Assembly (NCBI GenBank): GCA_013416455.1
Contig: JACCES010000001.1
Coordinates: 310,001 to 374,000 of the forward strand
DNA length: 64,000 nt
Source: Alcaligenaceae bacterium
GTDB lineage: Bacteria > Pseudomonadota > Gammaproteobacteria > Burkholderiales > Burkholderiaceae_B
Direction of reading: 5' to 3'
Under the pieces are notes generated by a model. It did no database searches. It was not told where the DNA came from and saw only the letters and a list, made by a program, of their open reading frames with translations. A program made the translations under genes and the position numbers. Positions 1-8,265 of the stretch are shown piece after piece; the stretch's first letter is position 1, and each line of letters opens with the position of its first letter.

Positions 1-1462
1 GCCACTTGAATCGCTTCATATTCTGAGGAACTGTTCTGTTGGAAACCAATAGGTGGAACCTATACATGGTCAGGCAAGCGGCGTAAAAGACCGACTCTTT
101 TACGTTGTCCGCGAACATGGTGTCGGTGAGCTCTTCATACATTTGTTTTGGATAACGGCCAGACAGTTCGGGCTTGTTACACCACATGGCGGCGACGCAC
201 TTTGCGGCATTATTGAGCGAAGAAATTCGTACAGCGGGGATTCCAAGGCCTACATACTGTCGGTCACGTCGTTCAAGGTATAGGCGGCTATCTTCGCCTT
301 CAAACGTGTTGAAATAATGTTCGACACGTTTGATGATGGGACGCAGTGACAAGAACTGTGTGTCCTCGACCTTGCTCTGACTGTTAGTGGCCTTAACCAA
401 ATCAGAGAAGACATCTTCAAGCTGCGTCTTGACTACCTTTATATTCACCATAACATCGCCAAGGGAATCTCGCTTTTGGAAAAGCACGTTCGAAGTTTGG
501 CAACCGTTAACGATCTGATAGTTAGTGAGGTGTAATGTTGTCCCCTGCAACTTCACTTCGGGACATACCAGCGTGATGCCGTTGTTGAGTACAGGGAAGC
601 GGCTGGCCCCCTCCGAAGCCAAGGTCGCTGCGATCGATGCGTTCACTACATTATCCTCGCCAAGGAAGGATCGAACGTTTTCTTCGAACACTTGGCCACG
701 AAGGTTCCCATCCGTAGTGACCAACAGGTTGTTCACAAAATCGCTTGCCTTCACTACTGCAAGGTAAGCCTCATCAATGCCCACAATGTTCGGTAATGCT
801 GCATGGCTGAAGACTGGCAGGCTCGCCTCAATACCGGAGTATGTGCTGACCCACAACTTGGTCAGATCTTCACGATCCAAAAAGCGAACGTCGATTTCAT
901 GGAAAAGGCCCAGCGCAGCCAATTGGCCGACAAAGTCTCTTAGGGCTGTCTCGAGTGCATCAGGCTTCTGATATATGCCAGTACTGACGAAGCGAGCCGT
1001 TAACGACGGCCGACCGTTGCGAAGCTTGGGGACCTCTTTGACCACAACGTCGAACATGGCTCTGGCTTCAACCAAAACCTCGTCGGTAGCCGCATATGGC
1101 GTCTGATTAATGAAACGCAGGATGCCCTCCTTGAACTTGAGGAAATCGCCAAGGTCGAACGTCTCGCTCCGCTTTGCCTGAACGAAAATGATATCTACAT
1201 CATGATTGCGGCGGGGCGCCGCAAAGATCGCCCGTGTGTCTTCGGCGGAGGTTGCGACGCTTTCGTTGATAATGACCGAAACACCGTCAATGCCGTCATC
1301 GCCGGTGGAAGTGACCGCGTCGTCCAGATCGAAAGTGCTGCTGTATCGATTGGCAATCACACAGTGTGTTGTGAATTTCTCGAACTGAGTTGCCTCATCA
1401 TCCGCTTCGAGGCCGAAACTCTTAATGAAGCTATCGAAGTGCGCCTGAATGATCCGGTGCAT
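1..1462 (-). CDS. AIPR-family phage-resistance protein with Mrr-like N-terminus (partial)
   Basis: The minus strand is open from position 1462 to the left edge of the window (about 487 codons), so the 3' end lies outside. The translation carries the AIPR signature: NNGIT at about residues 293-297 followed by IVNGCQTS at about 317-324. Pfam AIPR (PF10592) proteins are linked to abortive infection and often lie near restriction systems. Near the N-terminus, DDGIDG (55-60) and FVQAK (93-97) resemble the D...QxK core of Mrr-like PD-(D/E)XK nucleases; this nuclease reading is inference. ATG at 1462 is used here; an in-frame TTG at 1468 sits 6 nt from AGGGGA and may be the true start. GC content is lower than in the rest of the window. 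An IS30 element lies about 180 bp upstream and may have cut it off from its original promoter or partner genes. Confidence 0.8.
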   Translation of the reverse strand, partial: MHRIIQAHFDSFIKSFGLEADDEATQFEKFTTHCVIANRYSSTFDLDDAVTSTGDDGIDGVSVIINESVATSAEDTRAIFAAPRRNHDVDIIFVQAKRSETFDLGDFLKFKEGILRFINQTPYAATDEVLVEARAMFDVVVKEVPKLRNGRPSLTARFVSTGIYQKPDALETALRDFVGQLAALGLFHEIDVRFLDREDLTKLWVSTYSGIEASLPVFSHAALPNIVGIDEAYLAVVKASDFVNNLLVTTDGNLRGQVFEENVRSFLGEDNVVNASIAATLASEGASRFPVLNNGITLVCPEVKLQGTTLHLTNYQIVNGCQTSNVLFQKRDSLGDVMVNIKVVKTQLEDVFSDLVKATNSQSKVEDTQFLSLRPIIKRVEHYFNTFEGEDSRLYLERRDRQYVGLGIPAVRISSLNNAAKCVAAMWCNKPELSGRYPKQMYEELTDTMFADNVKESVFYAACLTMYRFHLLVSNRTVPQNMKRFKW

Positions 1463-1643
1463 TGCCAAAGTCGTTCCCCTTCAGATTTGTGGGCCGTAGT
1501 CTACCGACGACGGAGAAAAAATTCACCTCCAAGACATTCGTGACAGTGTCGTGCGTGTACTTGGAAAACAACCATGGGTCGATCTCGGTACTTACCTGAG
1601 GTTCATACGTTGCCAAAAGGTTTCGTCACGAATGTCCGCTTCT

Positions 1644-1671
1644 GGCTGCGGATTCAACCGGTGGATGCAAC
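1644..1671 (+). repeat. IS30 element terminal inverted repeat (left)
   Basis: Perfect 28-bp inverted match to 2851-2878. It overlaps the last codons of the transposase gene, which ends at 1654, as is common in compact IS30 elements. Confidence 0.9.
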
Positions 1672-2814
1672 GGTTTGGTTAAATCGTTGTGCCGGTGTTT
1701 CATGGTTTAAGGTTTTTCTCGGACGCTCATTCAATCGCCTCGCGATAGCGTTGAGCTTAGCTTGTGAGTAATCAGACAGGTCAATTCCCTTTGGTATATA
1801 CTGCCGCACAAGGCCGTTGGTGTTCTCATTGGTCCCGCGTTGCCAGGGATTCTGGGGATCGCAGAAAAACACCTTGATATCCGTTGCCAGAGTGAATCGC
1901 TTGTGATCGGCCATCTCCTTGCCCCGGTCCCAGGTAAGCGACTTATAGAGTTCCCGTGGCAGTTGTCGGGCATGCTTGATCAACCCATTGACCACCGTCT
2001 CGGTATCTTTGCCTGTCACCTTCACCAGCATGACATAGCGCGTCTGACGCTCCACCAGAGTCGCAATCTGGCTATTACTGCTGCCAAATAGCAAGTCTCC
2101 TTCCCAATGCCCAGGAACCGCGCGGTCTTCCGCTGAAGCTGGCCGTTCGCTGATCGAGACAGCATCGACGATCCGACCATGGTTGTCTGTCTTCTGGGTA
2201 TGGTGACGGGAGCGACGCATGACTCGCGTACGTCGCAAGTGCCCCAGCAATTCTTTCTTCAGTGCGCCACGCGTCTGAACAAAGAGCGTGCGATAGATGG
2301 TTTCGTGTGACACTTGATATTCCTCGCTGTCGGGATAGGCGCACTTCAACCATCCAGCAATCTGCTCCGGTGACCACTGCAGTTGGAGCTTCTCGGCGAC
2401 CAAGTGCGCTAATTTTCGATTGTCTGCCAATTTACAAATCTTAGGGCGAAGTGCTCTGTCCCCCGCGGCGTGATCCGCCAAGCTGGCACGATAATCCGAT
2501 GACCCTCCGTTACGACTGACTTCCCTGCTGACTGTGGAGGGCGCCCGCTTGAGCCTCATGGCAATCGAGCGGATCGAGTGGCCCGTAATCAGGCCCCGCG
2601 AGATCTCCTCGCGCTCGGCTAACGTCAGTGCCCGACCGGAGCGACATCTTGGCACTGGTTGTATGCCGCCAGTCTCGGCAAGAATCCGCTGGATCGAAGA
2701 GTGGTTTCGATCAAACAGCTGGGCGATCTGCTGAAGTGATTCGCCCTTATGCCAGCGTTCCCACATCAGCGCTTTCTGGTCTTCCGTGTAGTAGATTCGA
2801 GGCCGCTGCTTCAT
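1654..2814 (-). CDS. IS30-family transposase
   Basis: A 386-residue DDE transposase that cuts and joins the ends of its own element. The N-terminus has two helix-turn-helix regions (residues about 15-50 and 60-100, the latter with TVSREVSRNGG, typical of IS30). The catalytic part shows WEGDLL (first D), TWDRG (second D) and GTNENTNGLVRQY (E), the usual IS30 DDE spacing. The length is normal for the family. ATG at 2814 was chosen because AAGGAG lies 8 nt upstream; a GTG at 2823 would add three residues. No frameshift or stop interrupts it. Confidence 0.95.
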   Translation of the reverse strand: MKQRPRIYYTEDQKALMWERWHKGESLQQIAQLFDRNHSSIQRILAETGGIQPVPRCRSGRALTLAEREEISRGLITGHSIRSIAMRLKRAPSTVSREVSRNGGSSDYRASLADHAAGDRALRPKICKLADNRKLAHLVAEKLQLQWSPEQIAGWLKCAYPDSEEYQVSHETIYRTLFVQTRGALKKELLGHLRRTRVMRRSRHHTQKTDNHGRIVDAVSISERPASAEDRAVPGHWEGDLLFGSSNSQIATLVERQTRYVMLVKVTGKDTETVVNGLIKHARQLPRELYKSLTWDRGKEMADHKRFTLATDIKVFFCDPQNPWQRGTNENTNGLVRQYIPKGIDLSDYSQAKLNAIARRLNERPRKTLNHETPAQRFNQTVASTG

Positions 2815-2850
2815 CTGCAACACTCCTTCTGCTTATGTAGCGTCTAGTAT

Positions 2851-2878
2851 GTTGCATCCACCGGTTGAATCCGCAGCC
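2851..2878 (-). repeat. IS30 element terminal inverted repeat (right)
   Basis: Perfect 28-bp inverted partner of 1644-1671, located 36 bp upstream of the transposase start, where the transposase promoter would be expected. Confidence 0.9.
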
Positions 2879-3224
2879 GATTTCAGTCATTGTAAAGTTT
2901 CAGCCGAAATAACGTAACAAGTTACGTCTTTGCCCTTCTAAACCCACAATCACCCGCCATAAACGTCTTCAGCATATGCGGAATCAACGTCACGGCATCA
3001 ACCGATTCCATAGGTTTATGCGTGCAACTCGGCGTAGCGGTCAAGGTCTGGTGCTCCGCTAGCGGAATACCAGATCACGGTTGACGATGATGCGCACCGG
3101 CAAGGGGAAACGATAGCCGAGGCCATCGCACGTAAGCAGGCATTTTGACCAAGCGCGTTAGGCCTCTGCCACCCACGATGTATCGAAATTTGACTAAGAG
3201 ACGAAATCGCATCAAAATCACCGC
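2879..3224. other. Gene-free stretch between IS30 and the Fic gene
   Basis: About 345 bp with no recognisable gene. Short open fragments exist on both strands (for example a plus-strand run ending in TGA near 3147 and minus-strand peptides ending near 3025 and 2940) that read like protein tails, so this may be decayed mobile DNA, but no family was recognised. It must hold the promoter of the Fic gene; no clear -35/-10 pair was seen. Confidence 0.4.
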
Positions 3225-4349
3225 ATGAATTACGGTGAATATATCTGGCAATCGCCGCACTGGCCTGACTGGCGCTACGACCTGGCCGCCCTGGCTGAAC
3301 CCTTGGCGGCAGTCAGCCGTGCCCAGGGGCTGCTGCTTGGCCGTCTGGCTGACGTAGGCATAAGCTTGCGGGATGAGGCCAGCCTAGCGGCACTCACCGA
3401 AGACGTCGTCCAAACCAGTGCCATCGAGGGCGAGACACTCAACGTCGCCTCCGTGCGTTCCTCCGTCGCACGTCGCTTGGGCGTGGACATCGGTGCCTTA
3501 GCACCGGCTGATCGTCACGTCGATGGCATCGTCGACATGGTAATGGACGCCACCAGCAACGCAATGGCTCCTCTAACCTCCGAGCGCCTATTCGGCTGGC
3601 ACGCAGCACTGTTTCCCACCGGCTATTCTGGCATCAGCACCATCAACGTTGGCAACTGGCGAAACGACGCCACCGGCCCCATGCAGGTCGTCTCAGGCTC
3701 CATTGGTCGTGAGAAAGTGCATTTTGAAGCACCACCCGCAAAGCAAATCGCGTCAGAAATGGCACGCTTCCTCGCGTGGTTGGATAGCCCAACACCAAGA
3801 GAACCCGCCCTCATCCGCGCCGGCTTAGGCCATCTCTGGTTCGTCACACTGCACCCGTTTGACGACGGCAACGGCCGCATTGCGCGTGCAATTGGTGATT
3901 TGCTACTAACCCGCGCGGATGGCAGCCAGCAACGCTTCTACAGCCTGTCCGCGCAGATTCAACGAGAACGCAAAGCCTACTACGACATCCTTGAGTTCAC
4001 GCAAAAGGGCGATATGGATGTGACCTCGTGGTTAACCTGGTTCCTTACCACGCTGCTGAAAGCCATCGAATACGCCCATGGCGTACTTGACCAAGTCTTC
4101 ATCAAAGCGAAGTTCTGGCAACACTCAGCGACCATTCCAATGAATGAGCGGCAAATCAAGGTGCTGAATCGGCTGTTGGATGGGTTTGAGGGCAAGCTAA
4201 CGACCAGTAAATGGGCAGCGCTGGCGAAATGTTCAAGCGATACGGCCTTACGCGACATCACGGAACTGCTGCAATACGGCATTCTTCAAAAAAACGAAGC
4301 TGGAGGGCGTAGCACGAGCTACGCGATCAAGCTAAGCAACGACCTGTAA
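3225..4349 (+). CDS. Fic-domain protein, class II (DUF4172-Fic-wHTH)
   Basis: A 374-residue Fic protein, predicted to transfer AMP (or another nucleotide group) to a target protein. The core motif HPFDDGNGR starts at His210, matching the catalytic HPFx(D/E)GNGR loop. The inhibitory motif SxxxEG appears as TSAIEGE at residues 64-70, before the Fic core, so this is an N-terminally self-inhibited (class II) Fic. Residues about 7-40 (IWQSPHWPDWRYD...) match the DUF4172 N-terminal domain, and residues about 310-370 look like a winged helix that may bind DNA. There is no adjacent antitoxin gene, consistent with built-in inhibition. No strong ribosome site precedes ATG 3225, but the DUF4172 start fits well. 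It sits in the low-GC island between two IS elements; a defence or regulatory role is inference. Confidence 0.9.
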   Translation: MNYGEYIWQSPHWPDWRYDLAALAEPLAAVSRAQGLLLGRLADVGISLRDEASLAALTEDVVQTSAIEGETLNVASVRSSVARRLGVDIGALAPADRHVDGIVDMVMDATSNAMAPLTSERLFGWHAALFPTGYSGISTINVGNWRNDATGPMQVVSGSIGREKVHFEAPPAKQIASEMARFLAWLDSPTPREPALIRAGLGHLWFVTLHPFDDGNGRIARAIGDLLLTRADGSQQRFYSLSAQIQRERKAYYDILEFTQKGDMDVTSWLTWFLTTLLKAIEYAHGVLDQVFIKAKFWQHSATIPMNERQIKVLNRLLDGFEGKLTTSKWAALAKCSSDTALRDITELLQYGILQKNEAGGRSTSYAIKLSNDL

Positions 4350-4390
4350 AGGTATAAAAAATTTATGAATCGCCAAGCACGTCAGCGAAG

Positions 4391-4565
4391 ATGAGCGGGC
4401 ATGATCCGTATGCCTATCTGAAAGATGTTCTCACGCGTCTGCCCACGCATCCGAATAACCGGATCGAAGACCTGTTGCCACATCGCTGGGCGCCTGGAAC
4501 CACTGCCTAAAAGACAGCGGCCACTAACGTGGCCGTTCGTCAATGTGTGTTCCCCGGGTGCTTAC
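4391..4565 (+). pseudogene. 3' scar of an IS66-family element (transposase C-terminus and right end)
   Basis: The frame 4391-4510 encodes 39 residues (GHDPYAYLKDVLTRLP ... LLPHRW) that match the C-terminal end of IS66-family TnpC transposases; all the rest of the gene is missing. After the stop come a small hairpin (about 4518-4535, CGGCCAC/GTGGCCG) and GCTTAC at 4560-4565, which read inward is GTAAGC, the usual tip of IS66 terminal repeats. This marks the right end of a lost IS66 copy; no left end is visible. Confidence 0.8.
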
Positions 4566-4605
4566 GTCCCAAACGTCAGGATACGATCCTGAACACACCT
4601 ATGAT

Positions 4606-4640
4606 TTGACATAACAAGACGATGCTGTTATTTTATACAG
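4606..4640 (+). promoter_or_regulatory. Promoter overlapped by a LexA (SOS) box
   Basis: TTGACA (4606-4611) is followed after 17 nt by TATTTT (4629-4634), a plausible sigma-70 promoter. The -10 lies inside CTGTTATTTTATACAG (4625-4640), a perfect CTGT-N8-ACAG LexA operator, so LexA binding would block transcription directly. The next ORF starts 50 nt downstream. Confidence 0.75.
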
Positions 4641-4690
4641 TAGTGGTGGCGGCGCACGGTGCGCTGCCACGTTTACTTTGGGAGTAAGCC

Positions 4691-4828
4691 ATGACCACGC
4701 CTAAACGTATCGCCTTCAAGGATATTGTCACGCCGCCGCTCAACTGGAAGGCCCCCAATACCGCCAGTCAGGAATCAGAGGCCGCTGACACCAAGAAAGA
4801 TCAGGAAGAGCAAGGCTCTGACAAGTAA
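4691..4828 (+). CDS. Small SOS-controlled protein of unknown function
   Basis: A 45-residue ORF with a clean setting: LexA-box promoter upstream, GGGAG about 7 nt before the ATG, and a strong terminator about 90 nt after the stop. The product is polar: a basic start (MTTPKRIAFKDI), a Pro/Trp segment (TPPLNWKAP) and an acidic Lys/Glu/Asp tail ending at Lys45. There is no membrane segment or signal peptide. No family was recognised. By analogy small LexA-regulated proteins often inhibit division or modulate DNA repair, but nothing in the sequence fixes its role. It lies at the boundary of the IS66 scar. Confidence 0.6.
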   Translation: MTTPKRIAFKDIVTPPLNWKAPNTASQESEAADTKKDQEEQGSDK

Positions 4829-4920
4829 GCATCTTGCTGCCCCGATGGCGTGACTAAACGGCTGCGCAACCGCAAGGCATTCGCGATCATTGCCAGCCAC
4901 GTCTCGCCGCAGATGCCAAG

Positions 4921-4956
4921 AAGGCGCGCCCCATCATGGACGGCGCGCCTTTTTTT
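4921..4956 (+). terminator. Rho-independent terminator after the SOS ORF
   Basis: A 10-bp perfect stem (AAGGCGCGCC at 4921-4930 with GGCGCGCCTT at 4942-4951), an 11-nt loop and a run of Ts to 4956. It ends the transcript from the LexA-box promoter. Confidence 0.85.
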
Positions 4957-5212
4957 ATTGCCACCCAGAGAACGAACGGCTGCCGGCCGGGCGCCTGCCG
5001 GCACAAAGCCGGACCGGCCGATGTCTGCCACACCGATCCGCGATGGCGACAACCGGGCCGCTGGCCGACAGCCATGGCCACAGGGGCCTCATACGAATAT
5101 CGCTGAAGCGTGCGTCGCACGTGGCCAGTGAGCCGTGAGTGCACAGGGGCAAGGCGTGCCGGGGTGGGCTGCCCCTTGGTCAGTTGGGCTGAATCCCTTG
5201 CGAAGCCCTCGC
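4957..5212. other. Gene-free stretch before the LysR gene
   Basis: About 255 bp downstream of the convergent terminator and LysR stop. Only shadow frames of high-GC DNA are present; no RNA, repeat or coding feature was recognised. Confidence 0.4.
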
Positions 5213-6133
5213 TCAGCGCCGCCCCATGCCGGCAAACACCTCCCGCAGGTGCTCCACCAGGCAATGCACTGCCAGGGGCACTCGCGGCGAGAAGGGCCGG
5301 ATGGCCAGGATGTGTGTGCCGAAATAGCCCTGGACGGTCCATTCGGGCAGCACTCTCACCAGGTCCCGCCCGGCCGTGCCCGCGAGACTGAAATCCGGCA
5401 GCAGCCCCACGCCCACGCCCGCCAGCAGGGCATCGCGCAGGACTTCGCTGTTGTTGGCGGTGAACGAAGGCCGCACATCGACATAGACGGGCTCCCGCGC
5501 CCCGCTCTTGTGCTGGAAGCCCAGATTGCGCGGGCTGCCCATGTACATGGCACAGCCATGTGAGGCGAGATCCGTCGGGTGGGCGAGCGGCCCCCGTGAC
5601 GCCAGGTACGATGCGCTGGCCACCAGCAAGGATTCGCTGCGGGCCAGTTCCCACACCACATAGTCGTCAGGCACGTGGCGCGCATGCCGGATGGCGAGAT
5701 CGAAGCCTTCGTGGGCCAGGTTCACCAGCCGGTCGGTGAGTTCCAGCTCGATGCGCACTTCGGGGTAGCGCAGCAGAAAGGCGCCCAGGGAAGGGCTGAG
5801 ATGCTGCCGCCCCAGCGCCACCGGCGCCGTGATCCGCAGGGAACCGCGGGGCGCGCCGGTGAGATCGCTGGCCGCGCGGAAACTGGACGTAATACGTGCG
5901 AACGCCGGCGCCACGTCGTCCACGAGCTGCTGGCCGGCCTCGGTCAATGTCACGCGACGGGTGGACCGCCGGACCAGGGGCACCCCGACCGTCCGCTCCA
6001 GCGCCGCAATGCGCATGCTGGCCGACGAGCGGGACACGCCCAGCCGGTTCGCCGCCTGGGTGAAGCTGCGTGTTTCCGCCAGCACCGTGAGCAGGTGCAT
6101 GTCAGAGAAAGCTGTAGTCGGTACGATGCTCAT
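5213..6133 (-). CDS. LysR-family transcriptional regulator
   Basis: A 306-residue LysR-type regulator. Residues about 5-65 form the winged helix-turn-helix (FTQAANRLGVSRSSASMRIAALE, written here only as a region), and about 90-300 the periplasmic-binding-like effector domain with the typical SLLVASASYL and GVGVGLLPDF stretches. It is divergent from the methylmalonate-semialdehyde dehydrogenase gene, with a 133-bp shared region, the usual arrangement for a LysR regulator and its target; the effector is unknown. ATG 6133 or 6145 are both possible; longer upstream frames run into the divergent promoter and were rejected. Confidence 0.88.
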   Translation of the reverse strand: MSIVPTTAFSDMHLLTVLAETRSFTQAANRLGVSRSSASMRIAALERTVGVPLVRRSTRRVTLTEAGQQLVDDVAPAFARITSSFRAASDLTGAPRGSLRITAPVALGRQHLSPSLGAFLLRYPEVRIELELTDRLVNLAHEGFDLAIRHARHVPDDYVVWELARSESLLVASASYLASRGPLAHPTDLASHGCAMYMGSPRNLGFQHKSGAREPVYVDVRPSFTANNSEVLRDALLAGVGVGLLPDFSLAGTAGRDLVRVLPEWTVQGYFGTHILAIRPFSPRVPLAVHCLVEHLREVFAGMGRR

Positions 6134-6266
6134 GGGCATGGCCATTCGTCGAAAATTCTGAACACTGTATTGAATCCACCCCGGTAGATGCAAGTCCGCA
6201 TGCAACCTAGACTGTCGGATGCAAGCGCCACGATCCGCGTGGCCATCATCGAACCTGGAGACATAC

Positions 6267-7799
6267 ATGGGCAATCCTGGCGAAAACACCGGCATGGCAA
6301 GCATCGGACACTGGATCGGCGGCAAGCTCGACGGCCTGAACCCCGCCCGCGGCGGCGACGTCTACAACCCGGCCACGGGCAAGGTCACGGGCCGGGTTGC
6401 CCTGGGGACGGCGGATGACGTCGATGCCGCGGTCCGCGCGGCGAACGCCGCCTTCCCGGCCTGGGCGGACACCCCGCCCATCCGGCGCGCACGCGTCATG
6501 TTCCGTTTCCTGCAGCTGCTCAATACCCACAAAGACGAACTGGCCCGCGCCATCACGCTCGAACACGGCAAGGTCTTCACCGATGCGCAGGGCGAAGTCA
6601 CCCGGGGCATCGAGATCGTGGAGTTCGCCTGCGGCATTCCGCAATTGCTGAAGTCGGACTTCACCGACCAGGTGTCCACCGGCATCGACAACTGGACCCT
6701 GCGCCAGCCTCTGGGCGTGGTGGCCGGCATCACGCCGTTCAATTTTCCGGCCATGGTGCCCCTGTGGATGTTCCCCATCGCCATCGCCGCCGGCAACTGC
6801 TTCATCCTGAAACCCAGCCCCATCGACCCTTCGGCCTCGCTGCTGTTGGCCGACCTGCTGCGGCAGGCGGGCCTGCCCGACGGCGTGTTCAATGTGGTGC
6901 AGGGCGACAAGGAAACCGTGGACGCCATTCTGGCGCACCCCGAAATCAAGGCGGTGTCCTTCGTCGGCTCCACCCCCATCGCCAATCACATCTATGAAAC
7001 CGGCGCCCGCCACGGCAAGCGCGTGCAGGCGCTGGGCGGCGCCAAGAACCATATGGTGGTCATGCCCGATGCCGATCTGGACCAGGTGGCCGACGCGCTG
7101 ATCGGCGCCGGCTACGGCTCCGCCGGCGAACGCTGCATGGCCATCTCGGTGGCCGTGCTGGTGGGCGACGTGGGCGACCGCCTGGTGCCCATTCTGGCCG
7201 ACCGCGCCCGCAAGCTGAAGATCAAGAACGGTCTGGAGCTGGATGCGGAAATGGGCCCCATCGTCCATGCCGGCGCCCTGGAGCGCATCACCGGCTATAT
7301 CGAGCAGGGCATCAAGGAAGGCGCGACGCTGGTGGCCGACGGCCGCGGCTTCGACGCCACGGCGGCGGGCGAAGGCTGCGAGGCCGGCTTCTGGCTGGGC
7401 GGCACGCTGTTCGACCACGTGACGCCGGACATGCGCATCTACCAGGAAGAAATCTTCGGGCCGGTGCTGTCTTGCGTGCGGGTGCCGGCCTTCGCCGACG
7501 CGGTGCAACTCATCAACGCCCATCAGTACGCCAACGGCGTCAGCCTGTTCACGCGCGATGGCGGCGTCGCCCGCGAGTTCGGCAGGCGCATCGAAGTGGG
7601 CATGGTGGGCGTGAACGTGCCCATTCCCGTGCCCATGGCATGGCATGGCTTCGGCGGCTGGAAGAACAGCCTGTTCGGCGATTGCCACGCCTACGGCGAA
7701 GAGGGTGTACGCTTCTACACTCGCCAGAAAAGCATCATGCAGCGCTGGCCCGACAGTATCGCCAAGGGAGCGGAATTCGCGATGCCCACGGCAAAGTGA
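6267..7799 (+). CDS. mmsA: CoA-acylating methylmalonate-semialdehyde dehydrogenase
   Basis: A 510-residue aldehyde dehydrogenase that converts (methyl)malonate semialdehyde plus CoA and NAD+ to propionyl- or acetyl-CoA and CO2, used in valine, beta-alanine or inositol breakdown. FVGST (232-236) is the NAD+ site and GERCMAIS carries the catalytic Cys290, as in MmsA/IolA enzymes (GQRCMA type). The [15 protein letters not shown] segment near 155 is typical of this subfamily. Start at ATG 6267 with GGAG 6 nt upstream. No other valine or inositol gene lies near, so the exact substrate is open; the divergent LysR gene is the likely regulator. Confidence 0.92.
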   Translation: MGNPGENTGMASIGHWIGGKLDGLNPARGGDVYNPATGKVTGRVALGTADDVDAAVRAANAAFPAWADTPPIRRARVMFRFLQLLNTHKDELARAITLEHGKVFTDAQGEVTRGIEIVEFACGIPQLLKSDFTDQVSTGIDNWTLRQPLGVVAGITPFNFPAMVPLWMFPIAIAAGNCFILKPSPIDPSASLLLADLLRQAGLPDGVFNVVQGDKETVDAILAHPEIKAVSFVGSTPIANHIYETGARHGKRVQALGGAKNHMVVMPDADLDQVADALIGAGYGSAGERCMAISVAVLVGDVGDRLVPILADRARKLKIKNGLELDAEMGPIVHAGALERITGYIEQGIKEGATLVADGRGFDATAAGEGCEAGFWLGGTLFDHVTPDMRIYQEEIFGPVLSCVRVPAFADAVQLINAHQYANGVSLFTRDGGVAREFGRRIEVGMVGVNVPIPVPMAWHGFGGWKNSLFGDCHAYGEEGVRFYTRQKSIMQRWPDSIAKGAEFAMPTAK

Positions 7800-7816
7800 A
7801 GAACGGGGGAACGAGT

Positions 7817-8131
7817 ATGCGCAAGCTGCTCGCGGCGGCTCTGCTGCTGTGCGGTTCGCAGGCCGCCGCCGAACGGTTGTCGCGGGCCGAATTCATGGTC
7901 CTTTGCGAGGACCATTCCGCACTGGCCGCCACCATCATGAAAGAGCGGCAGGCCGGCGCTCCCAGGGCCGAAGTGATGTCGCTCGCCAAAGGCGATCGCG
8001 CAGTCGAAAAAATGGTCGCGGCAGCCTTCCGCAGCAGCCAGCGCACGACAGAGAAGGCGCGGGCGCAGGCCATATCCGATTTCGAGAACGCCGTTTATGC
8101 CGGATGCATGAACGGCGCGCCGCGGCGGTAG
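7817..8131 (+). CDS. Small exported protein of unknown function
   Basis: A 104-residue protein starting 17 nt after mmsA, with GGGGGA before ATG 7817. Residues 1-18 form a signal peptide (MRKLLAAALLLCGSQAAA, likely cut at AAA-E). The mature part is helical and charged with three Cys residues (C29 and C97 among them), suggesting a periplasmic disulfide-bonded protein. No family recognised. It may be co-transcribed with mmsA, but there is no functional link visible. Confidence 0.65.
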   Translation: MRKLLAAALLLCGSQAAAERLSRAEFMVLCEDHSALAATIMKERQAGAPRAEVMSLAKGDRAVEKMVAAAFRSSQRTTEKARAQAISDFENAVYAGCMNGAPRR

Positions 8132-8265
8132 GCAATACACGCGATAAACTGCGCGGTACAGAGCCCGTTTCTTCAGCCGGTCGCCTTCCTGGCGGCCGGC
8201 GACGGCTGCGCTTGCTCACGGCTCCCGCTCTGCCGCCGCAGCACTTCTTTGTCAGGAATCCCGAC

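Larger units (their letters stand above)
1644..2878 (-). mobile_element. IS30-family insertion sequence, complete
   Basis: A 1235-bp element is bounded by identical 28-bp inverted repeats at 1644-1671 and 2851-2878 (core GATTCAACCGGTGGATGCAA) and contains one full-length transposase gene. The IRs are perfect and the transposase is intact, so it is probably recent and potentially active. No clear target duplication can be read; IS30 elements give only 2-3 bp, and the exact IR tips are uncertain by a few bases. It is inserted between the AIPR gene and the Fic gene. Confidence 0.9.

Noticed and set aside
1431-1616. 61-codon minus-strand ORF upstream of the AIPR gene
   Set aside because: It starts at TTG, overlaps the AIPR start in another frame, has an in-frame stop just upstream and no recognisable family.
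4850-5131. 93-codon plus-strand ORF spanning the terminator
   Set aside because: It crosses a strong terminator hairpin and lacks a ribosome site or family match.
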